Below are positions 1 to 8,886 of a stretch of DNA of 64,000 nt, in pieces. Below the pieces are notes generated by a model. It made no database searches and was not told the origin of the DNA. It worked only from the letters and a program-made list of their open reading frames with translations. Position numbers and translations under genes: made by a program. The DNA is from AP-15 sp963833745 (GTDB lineage: Bacteria; Pseudomonadota; Alphaproteobacteria; ATCC43930; CGMCC-115725). Positions within the stretch are counted from its first letter, which is position 1, and every line of letters starts with the position of its first letter. Where the stretch lies: the NCBI GenBank assembly GCA_963833745.1, contig CAWHZD010000008.1, positions 558,001 to 622,000 of the forward strand, read 5' to 3'.

Positions 1-672
1 CTCGCCAAGACCTTTGGCGAGCGTGCGGCCGTCACCGGGATCGTGCTGACCCGGGTCGATGGCGACGCGCGCGGCGGCGCCGCCCTGTCAATGCGCGCCA
101 TCACCGGCAAGCCCATCGTCTTTATCGGCACCGGTGAGCGGATCGGCGCACTCGAACCGTTTCATCCGGAGCGCATCGCCGGGCGTATCCTCGGCATGGG
201 CGATGTCGTCAGCCTCGTCGAGAAAGCCGCGGAGACCGTCGATCGGGACGAGGCCGACAAGCTCGCAGCCAAGATCGCCAAGGGCAATTTCGATCTCGAC
301 GACCTCGCCGGCCAGCTGCGCCAAATCCGCCGCATGGGTGGAATGAGCGGTATGCTCGCGATGCTGCCGGGGGTCGGCAAGTTGAAGAAACAGCTGGGCG
401 ACGCCAATATCGACGAGAGCATCGTCAAGCGTCAGGAGGCGATCATCTCGTCGATGACCAAGAGTGAACGGCGCAACCCGATGCTGCTCAACGGGTCGCG
501 GCGGCGGCGGATCGCCGGCGGCTCGGGCACCTCGGTGCAGGAGATCAACCGGCTCTTGAAACAATACCGGGACATGGCCGACATGATGAAAAAGATGAAA
601 AAGCTCGACCTCAAAGGTTTGCAGCGCCATGGACTGGCCGGGCTGATGCCGGGTGCCGGTTTTCGTCATTAG
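1..672 (+). CDS. ffh: Signal recognition particle protein Ffh, 3' part
   Basis: This is the C-terminal part of the SRP GTPase that binds signal sequences and 4.5S RNA and delivers ribosomes to FtsY at the inner membrane. The reading frame is open from base 1, so the gene starts upstream. Visible are the end of the G domain (TRVDGDARGGAALS, then the TGERIGALEPF stretch) and the methionine-rich M domain, with GGMSGMLAMLPG and a terminal DMADMMKKMKK helix. It heads a co-directional run of ribosome-related genes. A short tandem repeat separates it from rpsP. Confidence 0.97.
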   Translation, partial: LAKTFGERAAVTGIVLTRVDGDARGGAALSMRAITGKPIVFIGTGERIGALEPFHPERIAGRILGMGDVVSLVEKAAETVDRDEADKLAAKIAKGNFDLDDLAGQLRQIRRMGGMSGMLAMLPGVGKLKKQLGDANIDESIVKRQEAIISSMTKSERRNPMLLNGSRRRRIAGGSGTSVQEINRLLKQYRDMADMMKKMKKLDLKGLQRHGLAGLMPGAGFRH

Positions 673-673
673 A

Positions 674-706
674 GACAGGTGACAGACAGGTGACAGACAG
701 GTGACA
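674..706 (+). repeat. Three tandem 11-bp repeats carrying AGGTGA upstream of rpsP
   Basis: Three perfect copies of GACAGGTGACA lie head to tail between the ffh stop and the rpsP start. Each copy contains AGGTGA, a Shine-Dalgarno-like motif. The last one is about six bases before the rpsP ATG at 709. The array therefore doubles as the ribosome-binding region of rpsP. Confidence 0.9.
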
Positions 707-708
707 GA

Positions 709-1062
709 ATGTCGTTGAAGATCCGCCTCGCTCGCGGGGGCGCCAAGAAGAGACCGTATTACAGCATCGTCGTCGCCGATTCGCGCAGTCCGCGCGACGG
801 CCGCTTTATCGAGCGGATCGGGACTTACAATCCGATGCTCGACCGCGGCCATGCCGATCGCGTCACCTTGAAGGCGGAACGGGTCCAGCATTGGCTCGGT
901 GTCGGCGCGCTGCCGACCGAGCGGGTGGCGCGCTTCCTCGGCGAGGCCGGGCTGATCGAAAAGCCGGCGATGCGCGAGACACCGCTCAAATCGACGCCCA
1001 AGGCCAAGGCGCAGGAACGGCAGAAGGCTGCGGCCGAAGCTGCCGCCGCGGCCGGCAACTAA
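709..1062 (+). CDS. rpsP: 30S ribosomal protein S16
   Basis: S16 is a primary binder of 16S rRNA needed for small-subunit assembly. The 117-residue product begins MSLKIRLARGGAKKRPYY and continues with the family signature VVADSRSPRDGRFIERIGTYNP. The alanine/lysine-rich tail (from about residue 95) is an extension common in alphaproteobacteria. The ATG start follows the AGGTGA repeat array. The gene sits in the conserved ffh-rpsP-rimM-trmD-rplS order and is likely co-transcribed with its neighbours. Confidence 0.98.
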   Translation: MSLKIRLARGGAKKRPYYSIVVADSRSPRDGRFIERIGTYNPMLDRGHADRVTLKAERVQHWLGVGALPTERVARFLGEAGLIEKPAMRETPLKSTPKAKAQERQKAAAEAAAAAGN

Positions 1063-1098
1063 TCGACTGTCGGGCGGGAATTGCTGGGCACAAAAGCC

Positions 1099-1650
1099 AT
1101 GGGGACTACGCCAAAGCAGGTATGCGTCGGCGTCGTCACCGGCCCGCAGGGGGTTGGTGGTGCAGTGCGGATCAAGAGCTTCACAGCGCGTCCGGAGGAC
1201 TTGGCCGCCTACGGCCCCCTTGCCGATGAAAGCGGGACGCGGCGCTTCGAGTTGCGGCTCGTCGGCGCGGCAAAAGGCGTATTGATCGGCCGGCTTTCCG
1301 GCGTTGAGGACCGCAGCAGTGCCGAGACCTTGCGCGGGTTGCGGCTCTATCTGCCGCGTGCGGCACTGCCGCCCCCCGAGGAGGAAGAGTATTATCACTT
1401 TGATCTGATCGGGCTCGATGCGGTTCTGGCGGACGGGACACCGATCGGGCGGGTGCGCGCGGTCGATGATTTTGGCGCCGGCGACACGCTCGAAATCGAG
1501 CGCGAGGGCGCGCAGCCGGTTATGGTGCCGTTTACTCGCGCGATTGTGCCGGTGATCGAGATCGAAAGCGGCCGGCTCGTCGTCGCGCCGGTGCCGGGGC
1601 TGCTCGACGATGGCGATACCGAGCGCCCTTCAGTCGAGCAAGACGCATGA
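1099..1650 (+). CDS. rimM: Ribosome maturation factor RimM
   Basis: RimM binds S19 and helps mature the 30S head domain. The N-terminal half shows the expected VCVGVVTGPQGVGGAVRIKSF motif. The PRC-barrel half follows EEEEYYHFDLIGL and ends with VPFTRAIVPVIE. I chose the ATG at 1099 because it gives a normal-length N-terminus. A TTG at 1081 in the same frame is possible but sits only two bases from the GGGCGGGA purine run. The stop overlaps the trmD start (ATGA), indicating translational coupling. Confidence 0.95.
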   Translation: MGTTPKQVCVGVVTGPQGVGGAVRIKSFTARPEDLAAYGPLADESGTRRFELRLVGAAKGVLIGRLSGVEDRSSAETLRGLRLYLPRAALPPPEEEEYYHFDLIGLDAVLADGTPIGRVRAVDDFGAGDTLEIEREGAQPVMVPFTRAIVPVIEIESGRLVVAPVPGLLDDGDTERPSVEQDA

Positions 1651-2381
1651 CCTGGCGGGCGACGGTCTTGACGATCTTCCCCGAAATGCTGCCGGGGCCG
1701 CTCGCCTGCTCGCTCGCCGGCAAGGCGTTGCAGACCGGGCTGTGGCGGCTCGAAACCGTCGACATCCGCGAGTTTGCGCGCGACAAGCACCGCTCTGTCG
1801 ACGACGCGCCGTTTGGCGGCGGACCCGGCATGATCATGCGGCCGGATGTCGTCGACGCGGCGATCGCCGGCGCCGGCGGGGCCGGACCGTTGATCCTGCT
1901 GTCGCCGCGCGGCCGCCGGCTCGACCAGCGGCGGGTCACACAACTTGCTGCCGGGCCGGGGGTGAGGTTGATCTGCGGCCGGTTCGAAGGGATCGACGAG
2001 CGCGTCGTCGAGGCTCGCGCGATTGAGGAATTGAGCCTCGGCGATTTTGTCTTGTCGGGCGGCGAACCGGCAGCGATTGCACTGATCGACGCCTGCGTAC
2101 GATTGCTGCCGGGTGTGGTTGGCGGTGCCGAGGCGCTGGCCGAGGAGAGCTTCGCCGATGGGCTGCTCGAATACCCGCAATACACCCGGCCGCAGCTGTG
2201 GCAAGGCCATCTGGTGCCGGAGGTGCTGGTTTCGGGCGACCATGGCCGCATCCGCTCGTGGCGCCGGGCCGAGGCCCGGCGGCTGACGCGCGAACGCCGA
2301 GAAGATTTATGGGACCGCTATCTGGCCGCCCCCGGCCGTGCCGGCGGCGATGAACAAATCAATCGAGAGGTCGACGGATGA
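1647..2381 (+). CDS. trmD: tRNA (guanine-37-N1)-methyltransferase
   Basis: TrmD methylates G37 next to the anticodon using S-adenosylmethionine and so prevents +1 frameshifting. The trefoil-knot SPOUT core is recognisable: DDAPFGGGPGM, LLSPRGRRLDQ, LICGRFEGIDERV and LGDFVLSGGEPAA, followed by LLEYPQYTRP. At 244 residues it has the usual size. It overlaps rimM by four bases at its start and rplS by four bases at its end, so the three genes are translated as a coupled block. Confidence 0.98.
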   Translation: MTWRATVLTIFPEMLPGPLACSLAGKALQTGLWRLETVDIREFARDKHRSVDDAPFGGGPGMIMRPDVVDAAIAGAGGAGPLILLSPRGRRLDQRRVTQLAAGPGVRLICGRFEGIDERVVEARAIEELSLGDFVLSGGEPAAIALIDACVRLLPGVVGGAEALAEESFADGLLEYPQYTRPQLWQGHLVPEVLVSGDHGRIRSWRRAEARRLTRERREDLWDRYLAAPGRAGGDEQINREVDG

Positions 2382-2797
2382 ACCTTCTGCAGCAATTGGA
2401 GCACGAGCAGGTTGTAAAGCTGACTGCCGCCCGCTCCGTTCCGAAATTCGAGCCGGGCGACACCGTGCGCGTCAGCCTCCGCGTCGTCGAAGGCGAACGC
2501 GAACGCATCCAGGCCTTCGAAGGCGTGTGCATCGGCCGCAAGAACGCCGGCATCAATTCGAGCTTTACCCTGCGCAAGATCTCGTACGGCGAAGGCGTCG
2601 AACGCGTCTTCCCGCTCTATTCGCCCCGGATCACCGCAATCGAGGTGGTGCGGCGCGGCGTCGTGCGGCGGGCGAAGCTCTATTATCTGCGCGGTCGCAC
2701 CGGCAAGCGGGCGCGCATCGTCGAGCGCGGGCGCGACAGCGGGCGCCGGGAAACACCGCCGGTGCCGGCCGCGAACGTCGGCGGCGGCGACAATTGA
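2378..2797 (+). CDS. rplS: 50S ribosomal protein L19
   Basis: L19 lies at the 30S-50S interface. The 139-residue protein has the family core FEPGDTVRVSLRVVEGERERIQAFEGV and ends the conserved part with RRAKLYYLRGRTGKRARI. A short basic, alanine/proline-rich tail follows. The ATG overlaps the trmD stop. Only 16 bases separate its stop from leuC, with a GGAGGGAGG ribosome-binding site in the gap, which joins the ribosomal block to the leucine genes. Confidence 0.98.
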   Translation: MNLLQQLEHEQVVKLTAARSVPKFEPGDTVRVSLRVVEGERERIQAFEGVCIGRKNAGINSSFTLRKISYGEGVERVFPLYSPRITAIEVVRRGVVRRAKLYYLRGRTGKRARIVERGRDSGRRETPPVPAANVGGGDN

Positions 2798-2813
2798 CCG
2801 GAGGGAGGAAAGC

Positions 2814-4229
2814 ATGGCCCAGCCGCGCACGCTGTTCGACAAGATCTGGGACAACCACGTCATCGCCCCACAAGGTGAAGACACCTTCCTGATCTATATC
2901 GACCTGCACCTGATCCACGAGGTCACGACCCCGCAAGCCTTTGAAGGGCTGAAGCTCGCCGGCCGCAAGGTGCGCCGCCCGGATGCGACGATGGCGGTTG
3001 CCGACCACAACATCCCGACCACCAACCGCAGCGCCGGTGCCGCCGGGATCCGCGAGCCCGACTCGAAGCTCCAGGTCGACACCCTGGAACGCAACGTCAA
3101 GGAATTCGGCGTGCCCTATTTCCCGATCGACAGCATCGACCAGGGCATCGTCCACATCATCGGGCCGGAGCAGGGGCTGAGCCAGCCCGGCATGACGATT
3201 GTCTGCGGCGACAGCCACACTGCGACCCATGGCGCGATGGGTGCGCTCGCCTTCGGCATCGGCACCTCCGAGGTCGAGCACGTTTTGGCGACCCAAACTT
3301 TGATCCAGGCCCCAGCCAAGAACATGCTGATCTCGGTCAACGGCGTGCTCGGCGCCGGCGTCAGCCCCAAGGACGTGATCCTCGCGATCATCGCCAAGAT
3401 CGGCACCGCCGGCGGCACCGGACATGTCTTCGAATATGCCGGCAGCACCTTCCGCGACATGTCGATGGAAGGGCGCATGACCGTGTGCAACATGTCGATC
3501 GAGGCCGGCGCGCGGGCCGGACTGGTGGCGCCCGACGACAAGACCATCGCCTATGTGATGGGACGGCCCTATGCGCCAAAGGGCGCGGCGTGGGAGCAAG
3601 CGGTTGCCCATTGGCGCACCCTTCCCTCTGATCCCGGCGCCAAATACGCCAAAGAGGCGTATCTCGAGGCCGCCGATGTGGCACCCCACGTGACCTGGGG
3701 CACCAATCCCGAGCAGGCCGCACCGGTCACCGGCCGCGTCCCCGACCCGGCGCAAATCGACGATCCGCTGAAGCGGGCGGCCGTCGAGCGGGCGCTGCAA
3801 TATATGCAGCTGGCGCCCAACACCTTGCTGACCGACGTGCCGGTGCAGCGCGTCTTTATCGGGTCGTGCACCAACAGCCGGATCGAAGATCTGCGCGCCG
3901 CCGCCGCGATCGCCAAGGGCCGCCGGGTCGCTGCCGGGGTCACCGCACTGGTCGTGCCGGGCTCCGGCCATGTCAAGCACCAGGCCGAGGAGGAAGGGCT
4001 CGACCGCGTCTTCCTCGAAGCCGGGTTCGAGTGGCGCGACGCCGGCTGCTCGATGTGCATGTCGATGAACGACGACAAGGCGATGAACGGCGAACGCGTC
4101 GCCACCACCTCGAACCGCAATTTCGAAGGCCGCCAGGGCAAGAACGCCAAGAGCCACCTGATGGGGCCCGCGATGGCCGCCGCCGCCGCCGTCACCGGCC
4201 ACCTCGCCGACGTGCGCCAGCTTGGATAG
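2814..4229 (+). CDS. leuC: 3-isopropylmalate dehydratase large subunit
   Basis: With LeuD this aconitase-family [4Fe-4S] enzyme isomerises 2-isopropylmalate to 3-isopropylmalate in leucine synthesis. The 471-residue sequence begins with LFDKIWDNHVI and contains the substrate loop VCGDSHTATHGA. The cluster cysteines are visible in FIGSCTNSRIEDL and in the DAGCSMCMSMN segment. It is the first of three contiguous leu genes. The start follows GGAGGGAGGAAAGC. Confidence 0.98.
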   Translation: MAQPRTLFDKIWDNHVIAPQGEDTFLIYIDLHLIHEVTTPQAFEGLKLAGRKVRRPDATMAVADHNIPTTNRSAGAAGIREPDSKLQVDTLERNVKEFGVPYFPIDSIDQGIVHIIGPEQGLSQPGMTIVCGDSHTATHGAMGALAFGIGTSEVEHVLATQTLIQAPAKNMLISVNGVLGAGVSPKDVILAIIAKIGTAGGTGHVFEYAGSTFRDMSMEGRMTVCNMSIEAGARAGLVAPDDKTIAYVMGRPYAPKGAAWEQAVAHWRTLPSDPGAKYAKEAYLEAADVAPHVTWGTNPEQAAPVTGRVPDPAQIDDPLKRAAVERALQYMQLAPNTLLTDVPVQRVFIGSCTNSRIEDLRAAAAIAKGRRVAAGVTALVVPGSGHVKHQAEEEGLDRVFLEAGFEWRDAGCSMCMSMNDDKAMNGERVATTSNRNFEGRQGKNAKSHLMGPAMAAAAAVTGHLADVRQLG

Positions 4230-4236
4230 GGATGGC

Positions 4237-4267
4237 CCGTGGCGGCGGCGACCGGCCGCCGCCACGG
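4237..4267. other. 13-bp perfect hairpin between leuC and leuD
   Basis: CCGTGGCGGCGGC (4237-4249) and GCCGCCGCCACGG (4255-4267) pair perfectly across a five-base loop, just after the leuC stop. No T-run follows, so it is not a standard intrinsic terminator. The 127-bp leuC-leuD gap that holds it is the longest in this operon. Confidence 0.75.
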
Positions 4268-4356
4268 CGGGTGGCATTAGCAGCTGGGAACACAATCGAC
4301 GCAGGCAAGCACCTACCCGCGAAATGGTAGCACCGCAAAGCCAAGAGGATTCTCGA

Positions 4357-4986
4357 ATGGAAAAATTCACCGAGCTGACCGGCGTCGCGGCGCCGTTGCC
4401 GATCCACAATCTCGATACCGACAAGATCTTTCCGGCGATCTATCTGAAGACCATCAAGCGTACCGGTCTGGCGCAATGGCTGTTCCAGGAAATTCGCTTC
4501 CGTCCGGACGGGTCGGAAAATCCGGATTTCGTCTTGAACCAGGCGCCCTACCGCAAGGCGCAGATCCTGATCGGCGCGGAGAATTTCGGTTGCGGGTCGA
4601 GCCGCGAGCATGCGCCGTGGGCGCTCCTCGATTTTGGCATTCGCTGCGTCATCGCGCCGAGTTTTGCCGACATCTTCTACAACAACTGCTTCAAGAACGG
4701 CATTCTGCCGATCGCCTTGCCGAAAGAGATCTGCGACGAGTTGATGGAAGACGCCAAGAAAGGCGCCAATGCGGTGATGACGATCGACCTGGAAAGTCAG
4801 ACGGTCACGCGCCCGGATGGCGAGAAGGTGCATTTCGAGATCGACGCATTCCGCAAGCATTGCCTGTTGAACGGGCTCGACGATGTCGGTTTGACTGAGC
4901 AGAAGGGCGCCGAAATCACCGCCTACGAGGAAAAGGCGCGGTTGGCGCGCCCGTGGCAGTTCGGCATGACCCAGCGCGGGGCGTGA
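4357..4986 (+). CDS. leuD: 3-isopropylmalate dehydratase small subunit
   Basis: LeuD supplies the swivel domain of isopropylmalate isomerase. The frame is open from 4222, but the ATG at 4357 has a good AAGAGGA site seven bases upstream. It gives the normal N-terminus MEKFTELTGVAAPLPIHNLDTDKIFPA. NFGCGSSREHAPWAL is the diagnostic motif. The 209-residue product ends in a charged tail. Three bases separate it from leuB. Confidence 0.97.
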   Translation: MEKFTELTGVAAPLPIHNLDTDKIFPAIYLKTIKRTGLAQWLFQEIRFRPDGSENPDFVLNQAPYRKAQILIGAENFGCGSSREHAPWALLDFGIRCVIAPSFADIFYNNCFKNGILPIALPKEICDELMEDAKKGANAVMTIDLESQTVTRPDGEKVHFEIDAFRKHCLLNGLDDVGLTEQKGAEITAYEEKARLARPWQFGMTQRGA

Positions 4987-4989
4987 TCC

Positions 4990-6111
4990 GTGGCTCGGAC
5001 AACCGGCTCCAACCGTAAGGTCCTCGTTTTGCCGGGCGACGGCATCGGCCCGGAGATCATGCGCGAGGTCCTGCGCATCGTCCACTTGTTCGACCGCCGC
5101 CACATTGCCAGTTTCGATATATCCGAGGACCTGGTCGGGGGTGCTGCTTACGATGCTCACGGCACCCCGCTGGCCGAAGCGACCCTGGAGAAGGCGCTCG
5201 CCAGCGACGCCGTATTGTTCGGCTCGGTCGGCGGCCCGAAATGGGAAAAGCTGCCGTTCGAATTGCAGCCGGAGCGCGGCCTCCTCAAGCTGCGCAAGGA
5301 GATGGACCTGTTCGCCAATCTGCGCCCGGCGGTGGTCTTCGAGGCGCTCGCCGACGCATCGAGCCTGAAGCGCGAGCTCGTCGCCGGGCTCGACCTGATG
5401 ATCGTGCGCGAGCTGACGGGCGGCATCTATTTCGGCGAGCCGCGCGGGATCGAGAGGATGCCCGACGGCAGCCGGCGCGGCGTCAACACCGAAATCTACA
5501 GCGAAGCCGAGATCGAGCGCGTCGTCCGCGTCGCCTGCGAACTGGCGAAAAAACGGCACGGCCGGGTGTGCGAGGTCGACAAGGCCAACGTGATGGAGTC
5601 GGGCGGGCTGTGGCGCGAAGTGGCGCAGCGCGTGCGCGACGCCGATTATCCCGATGTCGAGCTCTCGTTCATGTACGCCGACAATTGCGCGATGCAGCTG
5701 GTGCGCCAGCCAAAGCAGTTCGACGTGATCGTCACCAGCAATTTGTTCGGCGACATCCTGTCGGATTGCGCGGCGATGCTGACGGGCTCGCTCGGCATGC
5801 TGCCTTCGGCCTCGCTCGGTGCGGCCGACGCGACCGGCCGGCGCAAGGCGCTGTACGAGCCGGTGCACGGCAGCGCTCCCGATATTGCCGGCAAGGGTGT
5901 GGCGAACCCGCTCGCCTGCATCCTCTCCTTCGCGATGATGCTGCGCTATTCGTTCGATCTGGGTGAGGAGGCCGATCTCGTCGAGAGTTCGGTACGCCGC
6001 GCGCTCGCTGCAGGGAAGCGCACCAACGACATCGCCCCGCCCGACAGCACCGGCGTTTCGACCCGCACCATGGGCGACGCCGTGCTGCACGAGCTCGAAA
6101 AGTCGGTCTGA
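4990..6111 (+). CDS. leuB: 3-isopropylmalate dehydrogenase
   Basis: LeuB oxidatively decarboxylates 3-isopropylmalate with NAD+ to 2-oxoisocaproate. The 373-residue protein starts at GTG. It shows LPGDGIGPEI, the substrate segment RELTGGIYFGEPRG, the metal-binding acidic motif SDCAAMLTGSLGMLPSASL, and the NAD-binding EPVHGSAPDIAGKG. It is the last gene of the leuCDB set. No convincing intrinsic terminator follows before the convergent gene at 6175. Confidence 0.98.
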   Translation: MARTTGSNRKVLVLPGDGIGPEIMREVLRIVHLFDRRHIASFDISEDLVGGAAYDAHGTPLAEATLEKALASDAVLFGSVGGPKWEKLPFELQPERGLLKLRKEMDLFANLRPAVVFEALADASSLKRELVAGLDLMIVRELTGGIYFGEPRGIERMPDGSRRGVNTEIYSEAEIERVVRVACELAKKRHGRVCEVDKANVMESGGLWREVAQRVRDADYPDVELSFMYADNCAMQLVRQPKQFDVIVTSNLFGDILSDCAAMLTGSLGMLPSASLGAADATGRRKALYEPVHGSAPDIAGKGVANPLACILSFAMMLRYSFDLGEEADLVESSVRRALAAGKRTNDIAPPDSTGVSTRTMGDAVLHELEKSV

Positions 6112-6174
6112 GTCGGCTGAGGCCGGGAGCGGAAAGCAGCGCCGTCCCCGGCTGAAAACCGCGGCTCTGCGGCG

Positions 6175-7389
6175 CTAAGGGTCACAGGTCTGGAAGGGGC
6201 TGTTGACGCACGCCGCGGTCAGCGACCAGACGAAATCGCGTCGGATCCAGGCGATCGACGGCAGCGCCACCGGATATCCGACCGGGTTCGAGGTCAACAG
6301 CGTGATGCCGTCGGTGCCGTTACTCTTGATCGATGAAACATCGTGGCAGGTTATGCACGATGCTTGGGTCAGCGGCACGCCGGCATTTTCGCCTTCGATG
6401 ATCGAATTGCCCAGCAGTTCCGGATTGTAAAAGCCGGTCTGCACGCCATCCAGCCGGTAATTGAACCATTCCGGCGCCAGATTGGCCGAATACATCAACG
6501 CCGCCAATTGGTCGGTCAGCTGGGTGTTGGCTCCGTGCGTTGCCGCCGGCCTTGAACCGAAAGCGTCGGTGCAGCCCAGGACGACGCAGCGATTGGGGTT
6601 GGTCGTCATGTTCTGCGGCTCAAAAGTCGCCCAGATCCACTGGTTGAGCAGCTTCGAGATCAGATGCATCCCGGCCAGCCCGAAGCAGTTGCCGTCGATG
6701 GTTTCGACGTGGATCGTGCTCGTGAATCCGGGTGGAAGCTTGCTGCAATTTAGCCCGATGCTGGACAGCTCGATCCAATCGGCTTTGATCTCCACTGCCG
6801 GCGCCGGAAACTCGATCTCCTCGCTGTAGGCGGCAGCCAACGCCTGACCGCCGCGCCGCCAATAGGTGTTGCCGGCGATGTAGTCCTCGGTCGCGCCGTT
6901 CAGCCGGATTTCCTCGCAGATGATCAGGTTGGGCTGACCCTTGGGCGGATTGCTCGCCTTGTTGCAATTGGTGTTGGCCGCGCCCAGCAGTCCGGGCACG
7001 ATGGTTTTGAGCTTGGGGTTCTTGGCGATCGTCAGCCCGCTGCCGTGGAGCTGATGGACGCTGCCCCCCGCCGCGGCGGCGTTTGGCACGACCAGACCGT
7101 TGCCGGGCTCGGTCGGGTACATTTGCGCCTGTTCGATCCAATTCTCCCACACGATATAGGGATATTTGCCGGGGTTCACCGGGCACGTCGCCGCGACCCA
7201 CAACTGCCAGGCGGTTTGCGAGATTGTCGGACTGATCTGCGTCGGGGGCGCACAAGGATTGCCCGTCGAATCATCGGCCAAGGCCGAAATGACGCTAAAC
7301 GGCAGTGCCATGCCGCCGGGAGACTTCCAAGGTGCAATACCCACCGTCAGCAACAATGCCCCGGCCAGTATCATCGTGATCCTTCGCAT
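6175..7389 (-). CDS. Secreted protein with one c-type haem motif (CXXCH)
   Basis: The chosen ATG at 7389 has a strong GGAGGAAG site and begins a clear signal peptide (MRRITMILAGALLLTVG, probable cleavage after an ALA near residue 38). The mature 404-residue precursor is rich in Asn and Cys. A single CITCH motif lies near residues 345-349, late in the chain, consistent with one covalent haem. I do not recognise a named family. A periplasmic cytochrome-like or redox protein is the best guess. The open frame continues upstream of 7389 but that part looks non-coding. Confidence 0.75.
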   Translation of the reverse strand: MRRITMILAGALLLTVGIAPWKSPGGMALPFSVISALADDSTGNPCAPPTQISPTISQTAWQLWVAATCPVNPGKYPYIVWENWIEQAQMYPTEPGNGLVVPNAAAAGGSVHQLHGSGLTIAKNPKLKTIVPGLLGAANTNCNKASNPPKGQPNLIICEEIRLNGATEDYIAGNTYWRRGGQALAAAYSEEIEFPAPAVEIKADWIELSSIGLNCSKLPPGFTSTIHVETIDGNCFGLAGMHLISKLLNQWIWATFEPQNMTTNPNRCVVLGCTDAFGSRPAATHGANTQLTDQLAALMYSANLAPEWFNYRLDGVQTGFYNPELLGNSIIEGENAGVPLTQASCITCHDVSSIKSNGTDGITLLTSNPVGYPVALPSIAWIRRDFVWSLTAACVNSPFQTCDP

Positions 7390-7821
7390 TGGTTTCTTCC
7401 TCCGGTCTGATATCGCGCTGCAGGTCATCCGCATTGGACCGATCGAATGGCGAATCCTGGCTCCGGCCGAGGCTCGACGACCCCGATCGAGGCGACATTG
7501 CAACGCCCAATTGCGCGTCGCAGCCTGTCGCCGCCGTATTACGCGGCGCCCGGTCAATAATTCGTCAACGAAGCGCTGACGGCGTATTGTGATGATCAGG
7601 GGCATGCCTCGGTCGCCCAGAACCTGCGCATCGCCGACCAAGACGATGGTCGACAATGGCTGTCATGCGGCCGGATAATGGCGATGCGGTTACACCCGCC
7701 GGTCATCCTGACGGTCGCCCTGGCTTGTTGACGGCTTGCGGGCCGGCGGATTTGACTCGCCTCACCGGTGCGGTGTGCGTCAGACCAGCGCCGGCGCTTG
7801 CACGGAAGGACGGAGGAAGCG
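7390..7821. other. Intergenic region between divergent genes
   Basis: About 430 bases separate the haem-motif gene (minus) from the aldo/keto reductase (plus). I see no gene, tRNA or clear repeat. It should hold both promoters, but none matches a consensus well enough to mark. Confidence 0.5.
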
Positions 7822-8817
7822 ATGCAGACACGGACGCTCGGGCGCACCGGGATCGAGGTTTCGGTGCTGGGTTTTGGCTGCGGTGCGGTCGGCGGGCTGA
7901 TGGTCAAGGGCAACGCGGCCGCTCAGGAGCGGGCGGTGGCGCGCGCGCTCGAACTCGGGATCAGTTATTTCGACACCGCGGCGATGTACGGCAACGGCGA
8001 ATCCGAGCACAATCTCGGCCGTGTGCTGAAAAGCCTGAAGCCCGAGCTCTATCTCGGCACCAAGGTGCGCGTTCCGGCTGGCGAGCGGCGCAACATCGCC
8101 GCCACCGTGACCGCCTCGCTGGAGGCGAGCCTGCAGCGGCTGCAGCTCGACCATGTCGACCTGTTCCAACTGCACAACCACATCCTCGCCGACGGCCGCG
8201 ACTCGGATCTGACCCCGGAAATCGTGCTCGGCGAGGTCGTGCCGGCGTTTGAACGGCTGCGCGAGCAGGGCAAGATCCGCTTCTACGGCATCACCGCGGT
8301 CGGCGACACTGCGGCTTTGCACCGGGTCGCCGATGCCCGCGCCTTCGACACCGCCCAAATCAGCTACAACATGCTGAACCCGAGTGCCGGGACCACCGTG
8401 ACGCCGGGCTATCCGGCGCATGATTTCGGCAATCTTCTGGCGCACACGAAAGCCGCCGTGATGGGCGTGATCGCGATCCGCGTGCTCGCTGCGGGTGCCG
8501 TGAGCGGCACCGAGGACCGCCATCCGCTGGGCTCGCCGAGCGTCGATCCGATCGGCTCGGGCCGCGATTACCGGATCGACGTCGAGCGCGCGCGGCGGCT
8601 CGCACCGCTGGTGCGCGAGGGTTATGCCGGCGATCTCGTCGAGGCGGCGATCCGCTATGTCATCGCCCATCCGGCGGTGTCGACCGCGCTCGTCGGCTAT
8701 TCGACCCTCGAACAGCTCGAACACGCCGCCGCCGCGGCCAACAAAGGGCCGTTGCCGCCGGCCGCGCTCGACCGCCTGACCGCGTTGCACAACGGCTTTG
8801 TCGGCGAGGTGCGCTGA
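7822..8817 (+). CDS. Aldo/keto reductase
   Basis: This is an NADPH-dependent carbonyl reductase of the aldo/keto reductase TIM-barrel family; the substrate cannot be read from sequence. The ATG at 7822 follows GGAGGAAG and gives MQTRTLGRTGIEVSVLGFGCGAVGG. The catalytic Asp/Tyr motif is FDTAAMYGNGESE, and HVDLFQLHN follows in the barrel. Near the C-terminus STALVGYSTLEQLEHA matches the cofactor-binding region. The length (331 residues) is normal. It is not obviously in an operon. Confidence 0.92.
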   Translation: MQTRTLGRTGIEVSVLGFGCGAVGGLMVKGNAAAQERAVARALELGISYFDTAAMYGNGESEHNLGRVLKSLKPELYLGTKVRVPAGERRNIAATVTASLEASLQRLQLDHVDLFQLHNHILADGRDSDLTPEIVLGEVVPAFERLREQGKIRFYGITAVGDTAALHRVADARAFDTAQISYNMLNPSAGTTVTPGYPAHDFGNLLAHTKAAVMGVIAIRVLAAGAVSGTEDRHPLGSPSVDPIGSGRDYRIDVERARRLAPLVREGYAGDLVEAAIRYVIAHPAVSTALVGYSTLEQLEHAAAAANKGPLPPAALDRLTALHNGFVGEVR

Positions 8818-8886
8818 GATCGACGCACCGCGTCAGCGCCAGGCTCCCAATCAGCCGCGATCGGAGAGCCTATTACGTCTGTCCCG

